From the NCBI GenBank assembly GCA_034336665.1, contig CM067592.1, forward strand, positions 28,679,819 through 28,743,818: a DNA stretch of 64,000 bases. The letters run 5' to 3'. Numbering within the stretch: the first letter of the stretch is position 1; the number at the start of each line of letters is the position of its first letter. The notes under the pieces are model-generated. The model did not search any database and had not been told where the DNA came from. It worked only from the letters and a program-made list of their open reading frames with translations. The DNA is from Luscinia megarhynchos. Lineage: Eukaryota; Chordata; Aves; Passeriformes; Turdidae. The position numbers were made by a program, and so were the translations under genes. Of this stretch, positions 39,219 to 52,370 are shown piece after piece.

Positions 39219-41280
39219 ATGGCATAATAGTTCCTGGGAATGTGGAGATCTGCAATCTTCCTTGCAGATGTTTAGAATGTTTTTCATAACTGGTAGTGAC
39301 ATGAAGAATTTGAGTTGGAAATGGTTGTCAAGTCTTTCTCACATGTTTGAAAGTCAACTATTGCTAAGGTTTCTTAACAAAAAAAAAAAAAGTTTTGCAG
39401 AAACAAAGACAGGAGCAGAGGGAAGGAGCAAAGACTAAATTAATGACTGATTACTAAACAGCCTAGGATATTTTAAGTCTGCCATACTATGAATATAATA
39501 GTAATATAATAAATATAATGAATATTATAAACTCCCACAGGTTTAAAGGGTCTTATTGGTGATTGGTACACTGCATACTCAGGGCTGAACAACTTGCAAA
39601 AAGCAAGAAGCTAACTGACTTGCACAGGGCTAGTTCTCTCATACTATATTTTGGTAGATGAATGTCACAGTGAAAGCTGGCTCTTTACTGGGCCACTGAC
39701 TCGGCCATGAATGGGAGAAGCAGACAGACAAGCCTCCAGGGAACAGTGACAGGCCAAGATTCAGAACCAGACAGGGATTTGACCCAATGGGTTCCTGCCT
39801 GGGCTGCACAAGCCATTGGTCAGAGAGCTGGCAGCCTGAACTTTGAACCAGTCACAAGTGTTTGCCAAGGAGCATTAAGAAGGGTATTTAAGGTGCAGTT
39901 GAGAACAGTACAGTGATTTTTGTTGCATGGATCACACAGAGTGCCCGTCTCTCTGTCTCAGGCCCAGCACCATCCATGTTACAGATGAACACAGAACAAC
40001 TTTCCAAAAAGATTACCAAATTATTTAGTACTTAGTGTCTCTTCCATATCTGGGAAGACAAAAAGAAAGGCCAGCAAGGGGTCTGAAAGGGAGTATACCT
40101 TTTCTGAAAAGAATAGAAACAATCTGAGACCATTATTCAAACTCATGTATTTTCTTATTCCTATTCCTTTCTTCACCATAATAAGACTGACTTTTTTTTT
40201 CTTGTTTTCTTACACTGTGTTTTAAATGATACTTTTTTCTACAAGACAGTATAATATCAAGAGAAAATGGGGTTCACTTTATGGTTCTCAGCTTTATTAG
40301 TATCTTCTATAGTTTAAACAAAATCAATGGCATGAAATCCAGACTGGAAAGGCTGGAGAGGCTTCAGACATCAGAATTCTTCTTGTCCACATGACAATAG
40401 CTTAGGAAACACATTAATTTCATTACTAATGTGCTAAGTGGACAAAAGAGGAAAAAGGGGATGATCACATTCTGGAATTTTTCTGTTTTATTGCTTTTGT
40501 CATAGCTCTCTCTCCACTTATTATCATCTCTATGTTCTGACATACACTTGTCCCCAAAACACATGGTGCTGTAAAAAAAAGTCTTGTGCTTTTAGTTCAT
40601 ATGTTTTCTGTGATGTGAGAAAGCAAAAAATACTCTTGCAAACAGTGTTTTCTTTTAGCTTTGGCTGACTTGGAAAGAGGAATGTCAACAGGATGCCTAG
40701 GAATCCACAGAGGGAGAGCAGAACTTTCAAAGATAAATTTCTGAGAGATTAAGCACAAAAGATCCCCAAAGGTAGGCCAAAGAAACCACCATTGTTCACT
40801 GCAGTTCAATTTTCTTGTGAAACCTTGCAAGAAAACTCAGTTTTGTTGTTCCATCTCCACATCCAGCCCCTATAACTTTCTTTTACATAATGATGCTTGC
40901 TTCTTTCTTTCTTTTTCGTAGATGTAGCAGTTTGTCAGTGGGAAAGTGAGTTTCTAAACAAGGTGTTACAAAACAGAAGATAAATGAGGAAAGCTCTGAC
41001 ATGGTATAAGGAATATAGAAGATAGCAAAAGATGTGGATGATATGGGAAGAAAAAGGTGCACTAACTTGAAGTAAGAAATGAGAAATATTATGTTCCTAT
41101 ATAGACTTAGAGAGTGACACTGTGCTGCTTAAATAGCTCATATTGCACAAGGACCTGGGACACATGCCTTTACCTATAAAGAAGAAAGAGAGGCAAAAGA
41201 CGGGATTGAACTAATGAAAAATTGTGAAAGCAAATGGACCAGTAGTAGTGACAGTTTTAGGCTTTATTTGAGAAGCCTAT
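39219..41280. other. Non-coding DNA with a promoter-like patch
   Basis: No supported exon. It holds the LTR-like patch listed at 39660-39960; the remainder is unremarkable AT-rich DNA with A12-type homopolymers near 39380. Two overlapping minus-strand frames at 40364-40830 lack domains. Confidence 0.5.
39660..39960 (+). mobile_element. Possible LTR U3-R relic with promoter motifs
   Basis: This patch is more GC-rich than its surroundings. It has a CCAAT pair (ccaatgg at about 39784 and the inverted ccattgg at 39813-39819) and a TATA-like TATTTAA at 39885-39891, spaced as in an RNA polymerase II promoter. The 69-codon frame at 39707-39916 lies across it and shows no domain. I think it is an old LTR because many LTR fragments lie nearby. 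I cannot name the family, and a host promoter is not excluded. Confidence 0.35.
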
Positions 41281-41995
41281 TGTGATGTTAAGCCTTGGCC
41301 AGTAGTCAAGGTCCACTCAGCTGCTCATTTACCATTCATCCTCTGCAGGACAGGAGAAGGAAATAAGATGAAAAAAGCTCATGAGTCAAGGAAAAGACAG
41401 GAAGATCACTCACTAACTACTCTTATTGACAAAAGAGACTTGGTCTGGGGGAGAACAAGTTTAATTTATTGCCCAATAAAATAGATTAAAGTAGTGAGAA
41501 ACAAATTCAAATACTAAAACAACACCTTTCATCACCCTTCTTTCGGATTAAACTTCCATTTTCATTCCTGATTCCTCTAGGTGCCCCAGGAAATGCATTG
41601 AAAGGGCATGTTTGCGGGGGAAAGATGTGGTTAGGACAAAGTGATTTGTCTCTGGTGCATCTCTCTTTTTCCCTGCTCCACTCTGTGCATCTCTCTGCTG
41701 GCTACAGGGAAATACCTGTTGCGGCACCTGGAGTAGCTCCTCCCTTTCTGTCTCTGCCCTTAATATTCACCTCGTGTCTCCCATTACTTTTTCCACCCTT
41801 CTTGGAAAAGTGTTTTCCCCATTAACTCGTTCCCCCAGGTACCATGACCTTTTCAGAGGGGCTCAGCTGTGTTGTTTGGTGGGTCCACTGGAGGTGGCTG
41901 TAGCCAGCTGTGTGCAGCACAGGGCAGCCCCTCAGCCTTTTTCCACAGAGGCCACTCCTGCAGCACTCTGCCTGGGCACCTGCACGAGGTGAACA
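41281..41995 (-). mobile_element. ERVL-like LTR, family C, minus orientation
   Basis: It starts tgtgatgttaagccttggcc (the minus-strand LTR end), then ggacaggagaaggaaataag, aaagctcatgagtcaagg, agatcactcactaact and aatttattgcccaataaaat. It continues with aaacaacacctttcatcacc, a ctgtgcatctctctgctggc block and ggggctcagctgtgttg. It closes with cacagaggccactcctgcag near the 5' end of the LTR. This matches family C in reverse order, at about 0.7 kb. Frames at 41598-42092 are within or next to it and are not genes. No internal retroviral region is attached, so it is probably a solo LTR. Confidence 0.78.
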
Positions 41996-44080
41996 GCTGC
42001 TCATCCTGAGGGGTCTGGGAATGCAAGCAGCCTTGCAGAAGAGGAGCAGCTTAGGGGCTGCAGGAGGCAGATCCCTTCTTGTGGTGGGGTGACACTGTTC
42101 AGCACCATAGGATATTTATGGTCTGGGGACCTGCTCCTTTTGGGGGACTAACCAGACACGCTGCCACCTGCCTCCACCTGTGATTTGCAGGGTTCAAGAG
42201 AGAAGGGCTCCAGTGACAAAACCTAAGAGTAAAATGGTCTGTTTTTCAACAGTTTATTCAGATACCTGAAGCACCGAGTAGCTTATGCAACACTGCATTA
42301 CTGGTGACTCATATTCTTCTTTTTTTTCAGCAATTTTATTTTTCATCAGTTCTAATGCTGCCTGTGCAAAAAGGCAGTTTAGTTGGTTGGTTGATTGATT
42401 GGTTTTTAGTTTGGGGTCTTATTTTGTTGGGTTGAGAGGTGGAATAGATGGTTGGTGTTTCTTAATCTCATTTTAAAATACTTTTATTTTTCCGCTTGAG
42501 CTGCTGATACCTAAGTGGTTTAAAAAATGTTCTGCTTACCACTTAGTGGGTGAAACAAGTAATTTTTATTTACTAAAACCATATCAGTATTCTATAGGTG
42601 AAACATCTAGATGTCTTTCTTCTAACGCTTGTCAGATAAAAATTTATCAATCTAAGCATTTAAGACAAGATTAATACATCCTTGGAAATAAGCTTTTTCT
42701 GTAATTTTTCCTCTTCTAGAACATTAATTTTTGTTCCTTTTCTTGTTTGCTTGTTTTGGATTTTTTTTTTCATTTTTTTAAGGTAACTGCAAAGCTTGTA
42801 TGTTAGCAAATACTTAAAGTTTTATGTTACCAAAGGAAAAAAAGCTTCATACATATGACAAGAAATTCTGAAGTCACAAATTTTTAGTAACTTTCTGGAA
42901 TAAAAAAAATTCTATTGCACTGGCCTTTATTAACTTTCAATACAGTACTTAAATGCAGTAAAATGTCTTATGTTTTATTTGCTTTTTATGTAACTGTCTG
43001 ATGTTTTTAGATCAGTTGTACTAGAAAACTGCTAATACAAAGGACAAAAAGCAAATATTCACTGCAATGTGGGACTGGAACTTGGTTTTAAATATGATTA
43101 TTTAGTTTAAAACAGTAAAGTCAGTGATTATTGTATATAATAATGTGTTTTAGAGAATGCAAAAAAACCCATTTAATTCTGAGTATTAAATTACTCTCTT
43201 TTTTTCTTTCTCTTAATTTATTTTCAACTATATATTTGAATTTAAATTTTAATTAAGAGATTTTTCTGTGTTGAAATTCTATGAGCTTTGTAAGGCATGC
43301 CCTTATAGAAAATATTTTTTAGAAGGAAAAAGCTTCAAATGACTACATGGTCTGTATCTAAATAGCACATTTGGTATTGATCCAGATTTTTCATTATCTA
43401 TCTGCATGCTTAGAATTAAGTGAGAATGGCCAAATGCTTTCTATATGTGTGCTTTTACTGCAGAAATGAGATTGAACCTGCTGAAAACATCTGAGAAAAA
43501 CAAGGATGGAGTTCTCCTCCCTATATATTTTAGTTATATATTTAATATGCTTACAAGATTTTTTTGAGAAGTTTCTGGGATTGTACATACTTAAACCAGT
43601 GAAGAATCCACAAAACATTCCCAGTTCTCTTTTGTCTAATCTCCAATGTTTATCTAGGAAAGATGCATAGGAATATAGCAGAAAGAAAGCAGAGGGATGG
43701 TGCTTGTGAATCCATAAGTTCCATTTGCTCAAATGTAGTTTTTATTTTTGGAATTGTTTTCATGTGTGAGTCTATCTATGTGACTATATGCATATGTCCA
43801 CAGTTGGTCTCCTAATATTTTAATGAACTGTTACTTCTCTAAGAAAAGAATTAACTTCCTTGAAGGAATATATGCATAGGTATATATAGATAAGTATAAA
43901 AACATATTCATAACTACATGTCTCATCCTGACTTAAATAAATATTTTGTTGACTATATATTTAACATATTTTTACATATTTTCACTATAGCTTGCCAGAA
44001 GTCAGGTATTAGCAAATGAGATTTTGCTCCTAGGAATTTTTGTCTTTCAGCCACCCAAGTCCTTTTAGGTATATACATTT
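41996..44080. other. Non-coding DNA after the LTR
   Basis: The first 230 bp (to about 42225) stay GC-rich and may be another part of the repeat cluster, though I cannot place it. A TTGG/TTGA-type T/G tract lies at about 42377-42440. The minus-strand open frame at 43394-43732 (112 codons) is the longest outside simple repeats and LTRs. It has no recognisable domain, leader or splice context. Confidence 0.5.
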
Positions 44081-44113
44081 AAAGAAAAAAGGAAAGAAAA
44101 TGAAAGAAAAGGT

Positions 44114-44385
44114 GGGGGGGAGAGGAAAAAAGGAAAGGAAAGGAAAGGAAAGGAAAGGAAAGGAAAGGAAAGGAAAGGAAAGGAAAGGAAAGGAAAGGAA
44201 AGGAAAGGAAAGGAAAGGAAAGGAAAGGAAAGGAAAGGAAAGGAAAGGAAAGGAAAGGAAAGGAAAGGAAAGGAAAGGAAAGGAAAGGAAAGGAAAGGAA
44301 AGGAAAGGAAAGGAAAGGAAAGGAAAGGAAAGGAAAGGAAAGGAAAGGAAGAAAGAAAAAGGGGAAGGGGAGAAAGGGGGAAGGG
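44114..44385. repeat. (GGAAA)n purine tract
   Basis: An uninterrupted purine-only run on the plus strand. The core 44131-44350 is 44 nearly pure 5-bp units. The long lysine/glycine/arginine/glutamate open frames and their phenylalanine/leucine/serine/proline opposites are products of the repeat. Confidence 0.98.
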
Positions 44386-44514
44386 CAAGGGAAGGGAAGT
44401 TCTGGGAAGGAAAGTTCTGGGACGGAAAGAGAAAGTGCGGGAAAGTGTGGGAAGGTGCAGGAAGGGAAGAAGGAGGAAAGAAGAAAAGAAAAGAAAAAAG
44501 AAAACAAAAGAAAA
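44386..44514. repeat. Degenerate G/A-rich linker between purine arrays
   Basis: Irregular GGGAAGG-type units with a few pyrimidines, such as 'gttctggga' twice. It links the GGAAA and AAAAG arrays and looks like a decayed or complex expansion zone. Confidence 0.85.
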
Positions 44515-44674
44515 AAGAAAAGAAAAGAAAAGAAAAGAAAAGAAAAGAAAAGAAAAGAAAAGAAAAGAAAAGAAAAGAAAAGAAAAGAAAAGAAAAGAAA
44601 AGAAAAGAAAAGAAAAGAAAAGAAAAGAAAAGAAAAGAAAAGAAAGAAAAGAGAAAAGAGAAAAAAGAAAAACA
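44515..44674. repeat. (AAAAG)n purine tract
   Basis: About 25 nearly pure AAAAG units to about 44643, then irregular GAGAAAA units. Open frames here are artefacts. Confidence 0.97.
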
Positions 44675-46181
44675 GTTATTTTGTTACTTTTTTTAATATC
44701 TTGAAAATTAGACTTTTTGTGCTCTTTTTTCTCACTTCACTTAAAAATAGTTGCCACAGTGCCACCTTATGGCCAATACAGATTTTAAAAGTAAAAACAT
44801 TCCCACCCAGCTTGTGTTTTGACAGTTTGGCATTTTATGTGTTTTCCACTGTGTTAGTAAAGAATTAAACTTTAGCTCACGCCATGAAGCCTTAAATTTA
44901 AACTGCACCATCAATACCTGATCCTTTGTTTCTCTCACGTTGTAAGGACAAGAGTACAGGGCAGAGCACCCACGAGGATTAACACTAATCTATGTCCACA
45001 TACATATGAAGCTGTAGGGAAGTCTGATCAACATCTGCTTTCCTTACTGTTTTCTGGTCTGTCTACTATACAGGACTGTGAATGAAAAAAAACCAAAAAA
45101 GTAAATGCAACCTAAATCTATATGCCTTTTATAATGGAAATGCAGCACACAATTAACCAACTGAATGTGCAAGCCAGATAAGTCTTTTGATGAAGTTAAA
45201 TGAAAAGATAAACGTAATCCATTTTACTCTGTGATGGAATGTCTAATTACAAAAACTCAGCTGTGGAAAAAATGTCTAAAAGTAAAATTGTGCAACACTC
45301 TGTTATTTAAACAACTAAAAAACCCAAGAAGTCTGACAAATTTAAAACTGAAAGTAAGCAATTTACCTTTAAAAAAAGCATTAAGAATAATATCAGATAA
45401 TCCCTAAGTAAAATAATAATAAACTCAAATTACCCAATCTTTTTGTTCTCTAACTTTCCAAATAACATTCTTTCAAATAAGTTCTTGGCAATGAAAAGAC
45501 CCTGTCTGAAAAAGTGAGAAATCACAAATGACAGAAATATACTGAAGATACTGGACAACATGAGTTTTAATAAGAAATACTTTGCAGCAATACAATGTTT
45601 GATGAAAAAGCCCTTATGTGTTGTCTATATTTATAGGCCTATTTGCTTATTTTGTAGTTGAAACTATTATGGAAAACCTTTTTTCGCAAGGGTCTTGGAA
45701 AATAGAATCTCAGAACACATAAGTGGCTTTATTTTACTTCGGTAATACAAATATTTTTTAAAAAATGAATAATCCTTATTTGCAATGATTATCAGCATAT
45801 GCTTAAGCATTAAATCACTATAACTGAACTGAATGACTTCCTCTTACTATTTATGTATTGAAAAACTTTGTATCAGGTGTTTTATGTGATTTTTCACAAT
45901 TTCTCATCTGGAATTCATTGTTAGTCAATGTTCTCCAACATTTGCTTAAGTTGTATTCTCTTGGAAGCATCTGTGCCAACAAGTATTTTTACTGAAATAA
46001 TGTGGAAGAAAATCCGAAAGGAACTTTTAGCAGAGATAAGTAGTGGTTTGGTTTTAGTTCAATTTTGGGTTTTGTTTTTTCCTTCAGTATTGATTCAGAT
46101 GTAGTCAGAAGTGTGAGCATGCAAAAAAAAAAAAAATGTCAGCAACAAAACAAATCCTTTTCCCTGACAAAGATTTTTAAA

Positions 46182-46343
46182 AATCCAAACAAACAAAAAA
46201 CTCCAACACAGAAAAAACCCAACCAAAAAACCAAAGCAAAACCAACCAAACAATCAACTGCCCCAAACAAAAACAACTGCAAAAACCCCAAGCAAAAAAG
46301 CCCCAAAATCCAAAAAATGCCCTGCAAATTTAACCCAAACCAG
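46182..46343. repeat. A/C-rich low-complexity tract
   Basis: Almost only A and C on the plus strand, with repeated CCAAA, CAAACAA and CCCCAA wording and few G or T bases. It is not a clean tandem array. Confidence 0.9.
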
Positions 46344-47698
46344 CAGCTGAATTTTATATAAAAATAAAAGACAGAATTCTTCATGAGAAAAGTAATTTTT
46401 GAACAACTATTTTGAACAATTAGAGAAAAAAAATAGGGAGTATATGAAAAAAGAGAAAACATCCTGCAAACAAATCTGTGAGTTTCATGCCCCTTCCACC
46501 TGATTGATACAATAGATAGAGCCAAGCAGAGAAGACCTACTTTAAACTGGTTGTATAGGGCATTCATCTAGAAAATTCACTGACATGAATTATGTTTGAA
46601 ATGCTGAAATCAAACCTTTTTTTTCCCTTCTGATAGGAAATCCTGCCACTAAATTGTGTGAACTATGCATAAAGAATAATCATTTAGTAGCACTGAATAA
46701 TCTTTTGTTCTTATATTACTACAATAGGGACCATTATTGGTTTTTTTTGCATAACATTGGAAACATTATGTACACAACTATTTAAATCTAAAGAAAAGGT
46801 TTGAAATTAGTTAAACGGCCTGGTTTTGTGCTTTCATTGGAGTGATTTAAATATTTATTTTGATTTTCACATCATTATGAGACACCAGATTACATTTATG
46901 TAACAGGAAGAAAAACCAATTACTGAGCTAAATCTTTAAGGAAGAATTGGTGGAAAACAGTCTATGAAAAAAACTGAACATTTGTGCTCCAAGTAAACTC
47001 ATCTCCTTTTTGATGAGCTACAGAAACTTACCTCCAAACACTATAATTTCTATGTGCAGTTGTAATCCAAGGCCCAAAATGTATGTTGTTCTGCGTTTAT
47101 ATAACATAGTTCGTTGTTTTGTATAGACCCAGCACATTTCAAAAGCCCAAACAATTGTGTACTTTGAGCAGAAGTGCATGAACTATTTATTTCAGCTGCA
47201 TTTTTTATTATGCAGACCTCTGCAATGTTCTGTGCACCCCATTCAGTTTTTTTGAGTAAGCTGAAATTTATTTTTTACCTGATTACCTCATTAATTTACT
47301 TTTACTATCTCATATAATATTATGTTCTCGCCAAAAATTAATTTAAACTGAAATACAGGTAACTACTAGTGCCTTACAGACTTTGGAAGTAGAGAACATG
47401 TAAAGTGTAAAAATATTTAATAATTTGGGAAATCTAGCATAAAAGATGGAGACTGGGATTTTTTTAAGTGCATGTTTCTCTTCCAGTAAAACAGCTCTTG
47501 ATCTTTAATGTAATCAATAGAGATGTTAAGACAAAATTAAAAAATAAAGAGCATGGACTTTTCTGTTTGCCATGTGAAGATCTAAGAGTTCTTAAAATCA
47601 CATACCAAGAGTTTCAGTTTTGTTGCCCAAAACACAAATAAAATATACAACATTCCCATTACCACAGTAAAACACAGTGTCATTCCACTATACACATG

Positions 47699-47726
47699 TA
47701 ATAATAATAATAATAATAATAATAAT
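47699..47726. repeat. (TAA)n microsatellite
   Basis: About nine perfect TAA units. Confidence 0.97.
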
Positions 47727-47984
47727 GACAACAAAAATGTAGTCAACTTTTCCCTTACAAATATTGATTTTGGGAGTAAAGGAGCATGTAAAATGGTGTG
47801 ACTAATAAGAAAGTTTAGATCAAGACTGAAGTAGGCACTTTTACATACAACTGATGTGGGCAGAACCCAAGAAGAATTTTGGTTTTTTTCCCAATAGCAG
47901 AGAGGAACACACAGGAAAAATTTTGCTTCCCACCACAGTGTTCCTTAAGACTTTACAGTCATGTTGTGGAAGATCCATAAGAGG

Positions 47985-48253
47985 GATGTTTCATAAGGTC
48001 TTGTAGTGATAGGACAAAGGGGACTGGACCCAAGGTGAAGTTCAGAGATGATATTAGAAAGAAATTCTTTACTGTGAATATGGTGAGGCACTGGAAGAGA
48101 TTTCCCACAGAGATTGTGAGCTCCCCTTCAGGGAGATGGTAATGGCCAGTCTAGATGGGACTCTGGGTAAACTGGTTTAGTTGAAAGATCTGTGCTATAG
48201 GGGGGAATTGGATGATCTTTCAGGTCCTTTCCAATCAACCTATTTTAACATTC

Positions 48254-48255
<2 letters not shown>
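47985..48255 (+). mobile_element. CR1 LINE 3' part
   Basis: The text has ttgtagtgataggacaaagg, aaattctttactgtgaatat, ggtgaggcactggaagagat, ttcccacagagattgtgagctcc and ctctgggtaaactgg. It ends with tttcaggtcctttccaatcaacc and a diverged tail. This is the CR1 3' region in sense, 5'-truncated. The tail has been replaced by a TA array. Confidence 0.92.

Positions 48256-48289
<34 letters not shown>
48256..48289. repeat. (TA)n microsatellite grown from a CR1 tail
   Basis: About 17 TA units start directly after the CR1 remnant ttctatta. Confidence 0.97.
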
Positions 48290-48292
<3 letters not shown>

Positions 48293-51200
48293 ATGAAGAA
48301 AATATATATTTTCAAGATAAAATATTCTAAGAAGTAGCCTGGAAAAACATTATCAAATAATTTAATGTTTTTACTGTCAATTTTCTCAATACTAAACTCA
48401 ATAGTTAAACTCTCAAACTCAGCATACCCTCAAGCTATTTTGTAGGAAAATAAATACCATATATCCTTGCTTACCTCTTCATTTTGGTTATGTTTTCCTG
48501 TGTTCTAAGTGTCACTAACTCCATTGGCTTCTGTAGACTAACAACTTTCCCATTTATAGATTCTTTTTATTTTACTAAATTTCAAAAAGTATTTAACATT
48601 TCTCCAATAATGTGTATTGCATTAATAAAAGGGTATAACAAAATTAATTGCTACATCTTCTATCACTTTTAATGGGTTTGGAACAAAGTGCCTCAGTTGC
48701 CCTGGGAAAAACTGTTGGTGACATTATTTTTCCAAACTGCTTGCTAGACAAACATGAATTGTCCTATATACAAACACAGCCAATAAGTTCAACAATGTGT
48801 TCAATGAGTGGGTTAAATTTAAGAGCTAAATGAGGATCATTAAAAGTACCTGGTAGATGTCATTACATTTGCATGGATGAATGTATTTTATGTAAATCCC
48901 AGCTGTAAAAATAAAAATAGTACTGAAAAGGCAATGTCTCCAAAAGTAGCAATTTCTTCCTTGAATCTTCAGGATTTTGGTACATCCTGTCACCATTCCA
49001 CCGTTTCTGTTGCTCTATCCCTTACTCAGCTTATGGTACATGTTACAAATGACAACTTTCCCATCTTTTTCTTTGCCTGGTCATGTGTGTGTGCCAATGG
49101 GATGATTTCAGCTATTTGTGAGAATTTACATTTATTAAGGGGTAGAGTTTTAAGTGAGCAGTTGCATTTCAGAATGATCAGGAGATAGTGAAGACTGCAA
49201 CAGCACTGATTTTGTGTTTCCTTTAGGAAAGGACAGTATGTGGGCAGGCCAGTTCTTAAACAATTACCCCAGGTATGATAGACACAGTAATTTAATTTAG
49301 GAAATTATAGAAAATGTAGATAATATAAAAAAAGATTACCTTAAAATTGAAAGCCTAAATGACATCCAGAAATCACAGCTTTCCTTGTAACAGGATCTAT
49401 GAACCCTTTTCATGTTTGTGTGTGCTTTTAGGTGTTTGCAATAACCCAATCACCTACTTTTGCTTTATGCCTGTGGTATGAAATGAAAGTTGCGTGAAAA
49501 GTCATTCTTGGGAAGAAAATAAAGGGAATCCAGTGTATAATAGCTTCAATCCACAATTAAGTAATGCGTATGACTGGCTTCTAATTATTTCCTCTTTACA
49601 GCAACATATCTGACCATTACATAAAAGGAAGAAAACAGAATGGGATATCTCGAAATGAGTATTGGAAACAGAAAAAGCAAAAAGAAGTTTCACCTCTCTG
49701 CAACTGGAATAATCAAAAGCAAACAAGGGCCCTTCAGCTGAAGGTTATTAATTTGTACCTACTATATTTGAAAATTTAATATGGAAGCTGTAAATAAGCA
49801 AATTACCAGCTGTCAGAAAAATTTTCACTATTAATTTAAATGAGCATCCTTTAGGCAAGCTAACATTTTGTTAGCCTGCAGGCTAATTCTAGAATAGAAA
49901 AATGAATAAATAAACAGTTAATTAATTTCAAAGTTCATTTTTCATGTTTTTACTAATATGAAAATAAACTTTTATTGCCAAAGCACTTTGTTTATAAGAA
50001 TAAACATGATGAGTGTGCTCCCTGTAGGATACATGATTAAATAAATTCTTGCTATTCTGTTTGTCCACTTTCTTTCTTCAAAGGTGACTTTTATATTATG
50101 GAATTTGGTTAGAACATATGTGTCTTGTGAAGGTCAAACTGCAAAGCTTTTTATCATGAATATGAGGCAGATAAAAGCTACTCTTGATTGATGTTTGTAT
50201 ACTGTACAAGATGTCAACTCTGAGAAGTAACCTTGGTCAATTCTTCAAAAAACAATTGTCTGAGGGGTGACCTTAATGACTGAAACCACAGTTTGTCCTC
50301 TGTAAGTCATAAGAGGTTCTGCTAGATGTGTTTTACTGCCCAGAAAAGGAATGCCTGTAAATGCACCTGTTCACATTATGCCCTTTTGGAGATGTCTACA
50401 GAGTCCAAATGAGAGCAGAGAGAAGACACTGCTGTTAACACATACTAAGCTTCTAAGTCCATATAGGGAAATGCTGCACTGCACAGAAACCTAAGGCAGG
50501 TCAAAAAAAGGAGGTGTTTATTCACTCTTAATTTCCACTATGCTGTCATATTTTGTTTACAATTCAGAAAACTGGAGACAAAACCCCCTATATTTTCAAA
50601 AATATAAGCTTAAAAAATCGTTTTAGGCACAATTGCAAAAGTTACATGATTCACATGAAGTTCATTTGTATAATTCCATTATCTCTTTGGGAAAATAAAA
50701 AAATCAGAGAAAAAGTATATAAAAGAATATATAAAAATATATCAAAGCACAAACTTTTTATGAACAAAATTCCATGAGTTTATCAGAGTCGTGATATTTA
50801 ATTTTAATGAACCGCCATATTAAGAAAAAACAACTTCAGAATACATATAAGAAATTGTTAAAGTAGTCCAAAAGAGAAGTTTCTTTCAGTTCCATGTCAG
50901 TTTTTTAACTTTACAAACATAATGTGTGGGTTTCTAAAAACAAACAAAAAGCTTTATATTCCTGATTTTCATGACAGTGGATAGTGTCATTTTTCAGGGG
51001 AGAGAAAAAGAAAAAAAAGTGTAATTTGTCCTTTTTAGTTCCTAGTACCAACACTAATATTCCAGTACTGGCTAAGGTCTTAGAAATATAATTATTATTG
51101 TGCTAATGAGGATGCACCAGATGCTTCTCCACTGCAAACTAATCCAGGACAAACTAGACATGTCCAGTTCCCATGGCCGTTTCTCAGCTCCCAGGCAGTC

Positions 51201-52370
51201 AGGAAAATACTTCTTACCAAAGGCTAACTATTAATTGTTGGAATGGCATTTTTCTGAGATGCTGATAACCCCAAAATTATAGTTTTGAGAGTGAGTAAAT
51301 ATTTGAAAAATCAAAGCTTTAGTGGAAAGTAAGTTGGAAGGAATCCAGAAAGGCAGACAATATTTGACAAAGCTTGAAGCAATCCCCTCTTTGATACTTC
51401 ATTCAATTGCACAAGTCATAACTTCACTAGAATTGTATTTTCTGGGAGCATATGCTGCCTCTGGTGTCTGGGCCTGCACTATATATTATTGGTCTTTTGG
51501 AGAATAGTAGAGCAAAGGACCAAATACTGATTTGTACTATGAATTTATACACTGATTCTGAAGGAAGCACTCAGAAAACAGTTTGCAGTGGCTTATGAAG
51601 TTGTGTAATGATGATATATCCTAAACAAATTTGCTGTCTATATGAAAATTTGTGCATGAAATAGAAATGTTTGTTCCTCTGCTTCAGGATATTTGTAGTA
51701 CAGAGTTACACTTTGAGAAAAATATTATTTATTTCATTATTTAATGCAACAGAATGCAGTCAACAATGTTTATCTGTCATTTTTAGGACACACTAGCTGT
51801 TCACACTATTTTTTCTTTGAAGAATATTAGAAAATATTCTATCCCTCTGGAGAGTATTGTAAAAATGAATAAATTTCCTGAAGCTTATTTAAAAAAATAA
51901 AACAAACAAGCATTTTTCATATTTTCTACTGAGGCAAATGACCAAAGAGAAACAAAAATAGCATTTAAAAAAAGAATTTTAAACAAAATCATTTCTACAA
52001 CAGATCTCTCAATAAAGCAAACATTAGTAACATTTTGCTTCTGGCGATTATACCTGATTATAACGTTTATTTACAGTACAAAATAATAAAGCTTACTGAT
52101 CTCTGCACATAGAAATGCAGTAAACAAAAACATGCAGCCAGATAAGTTAAGTCAGGGCTTATCCAGAGGCTATTAAGCATTTATAATAAACTATGTAAAA
52201 GATTTACAAAGCCACGGGCTTATCTGGGATTGCTGTGAAACACAGCTCTCTCCACTGGGTTTAATGCAGAATCATGTGATACTCTCAAAGGGTAAACTCA
52301 AAGCTTGTTTGTCAACCGTATCTTAAAAATACAGTTTTTCATTTTTGGGAGAAAAAACGTGGAATTCTGC

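Larger units (their letters stand above)
44675..47984. other. AT-rich non-coding DNA
   Basis: No exon or RNA gene recognised apart from the simple repeats listed. The frames at 46065-46361 and 46139-46567 come from the A/C-rich tract. Confidence 0.55.

Noticed and set aside
43394..43732. Minus-strand 112-codon frame, longest outside simple repeats and LTRs
   Set aside because: No recognisable domain, leader, composition bias or splice context. One such frame is expected by chance in 64 kb searched in six frames.
44040..44868. Long lysine/glutamate- and phenylalanine/proline-rich open frames on both strands
   Set aside because: They are translations of the GGAAA and AAAAG microsatellites, in which pentamer units lack stop codons in all frames.
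48877..49188. Plus-strand 103-codon frame
   Set aside because: No domain, and the sequence is compatible with a chance frame in non-coding DNA.
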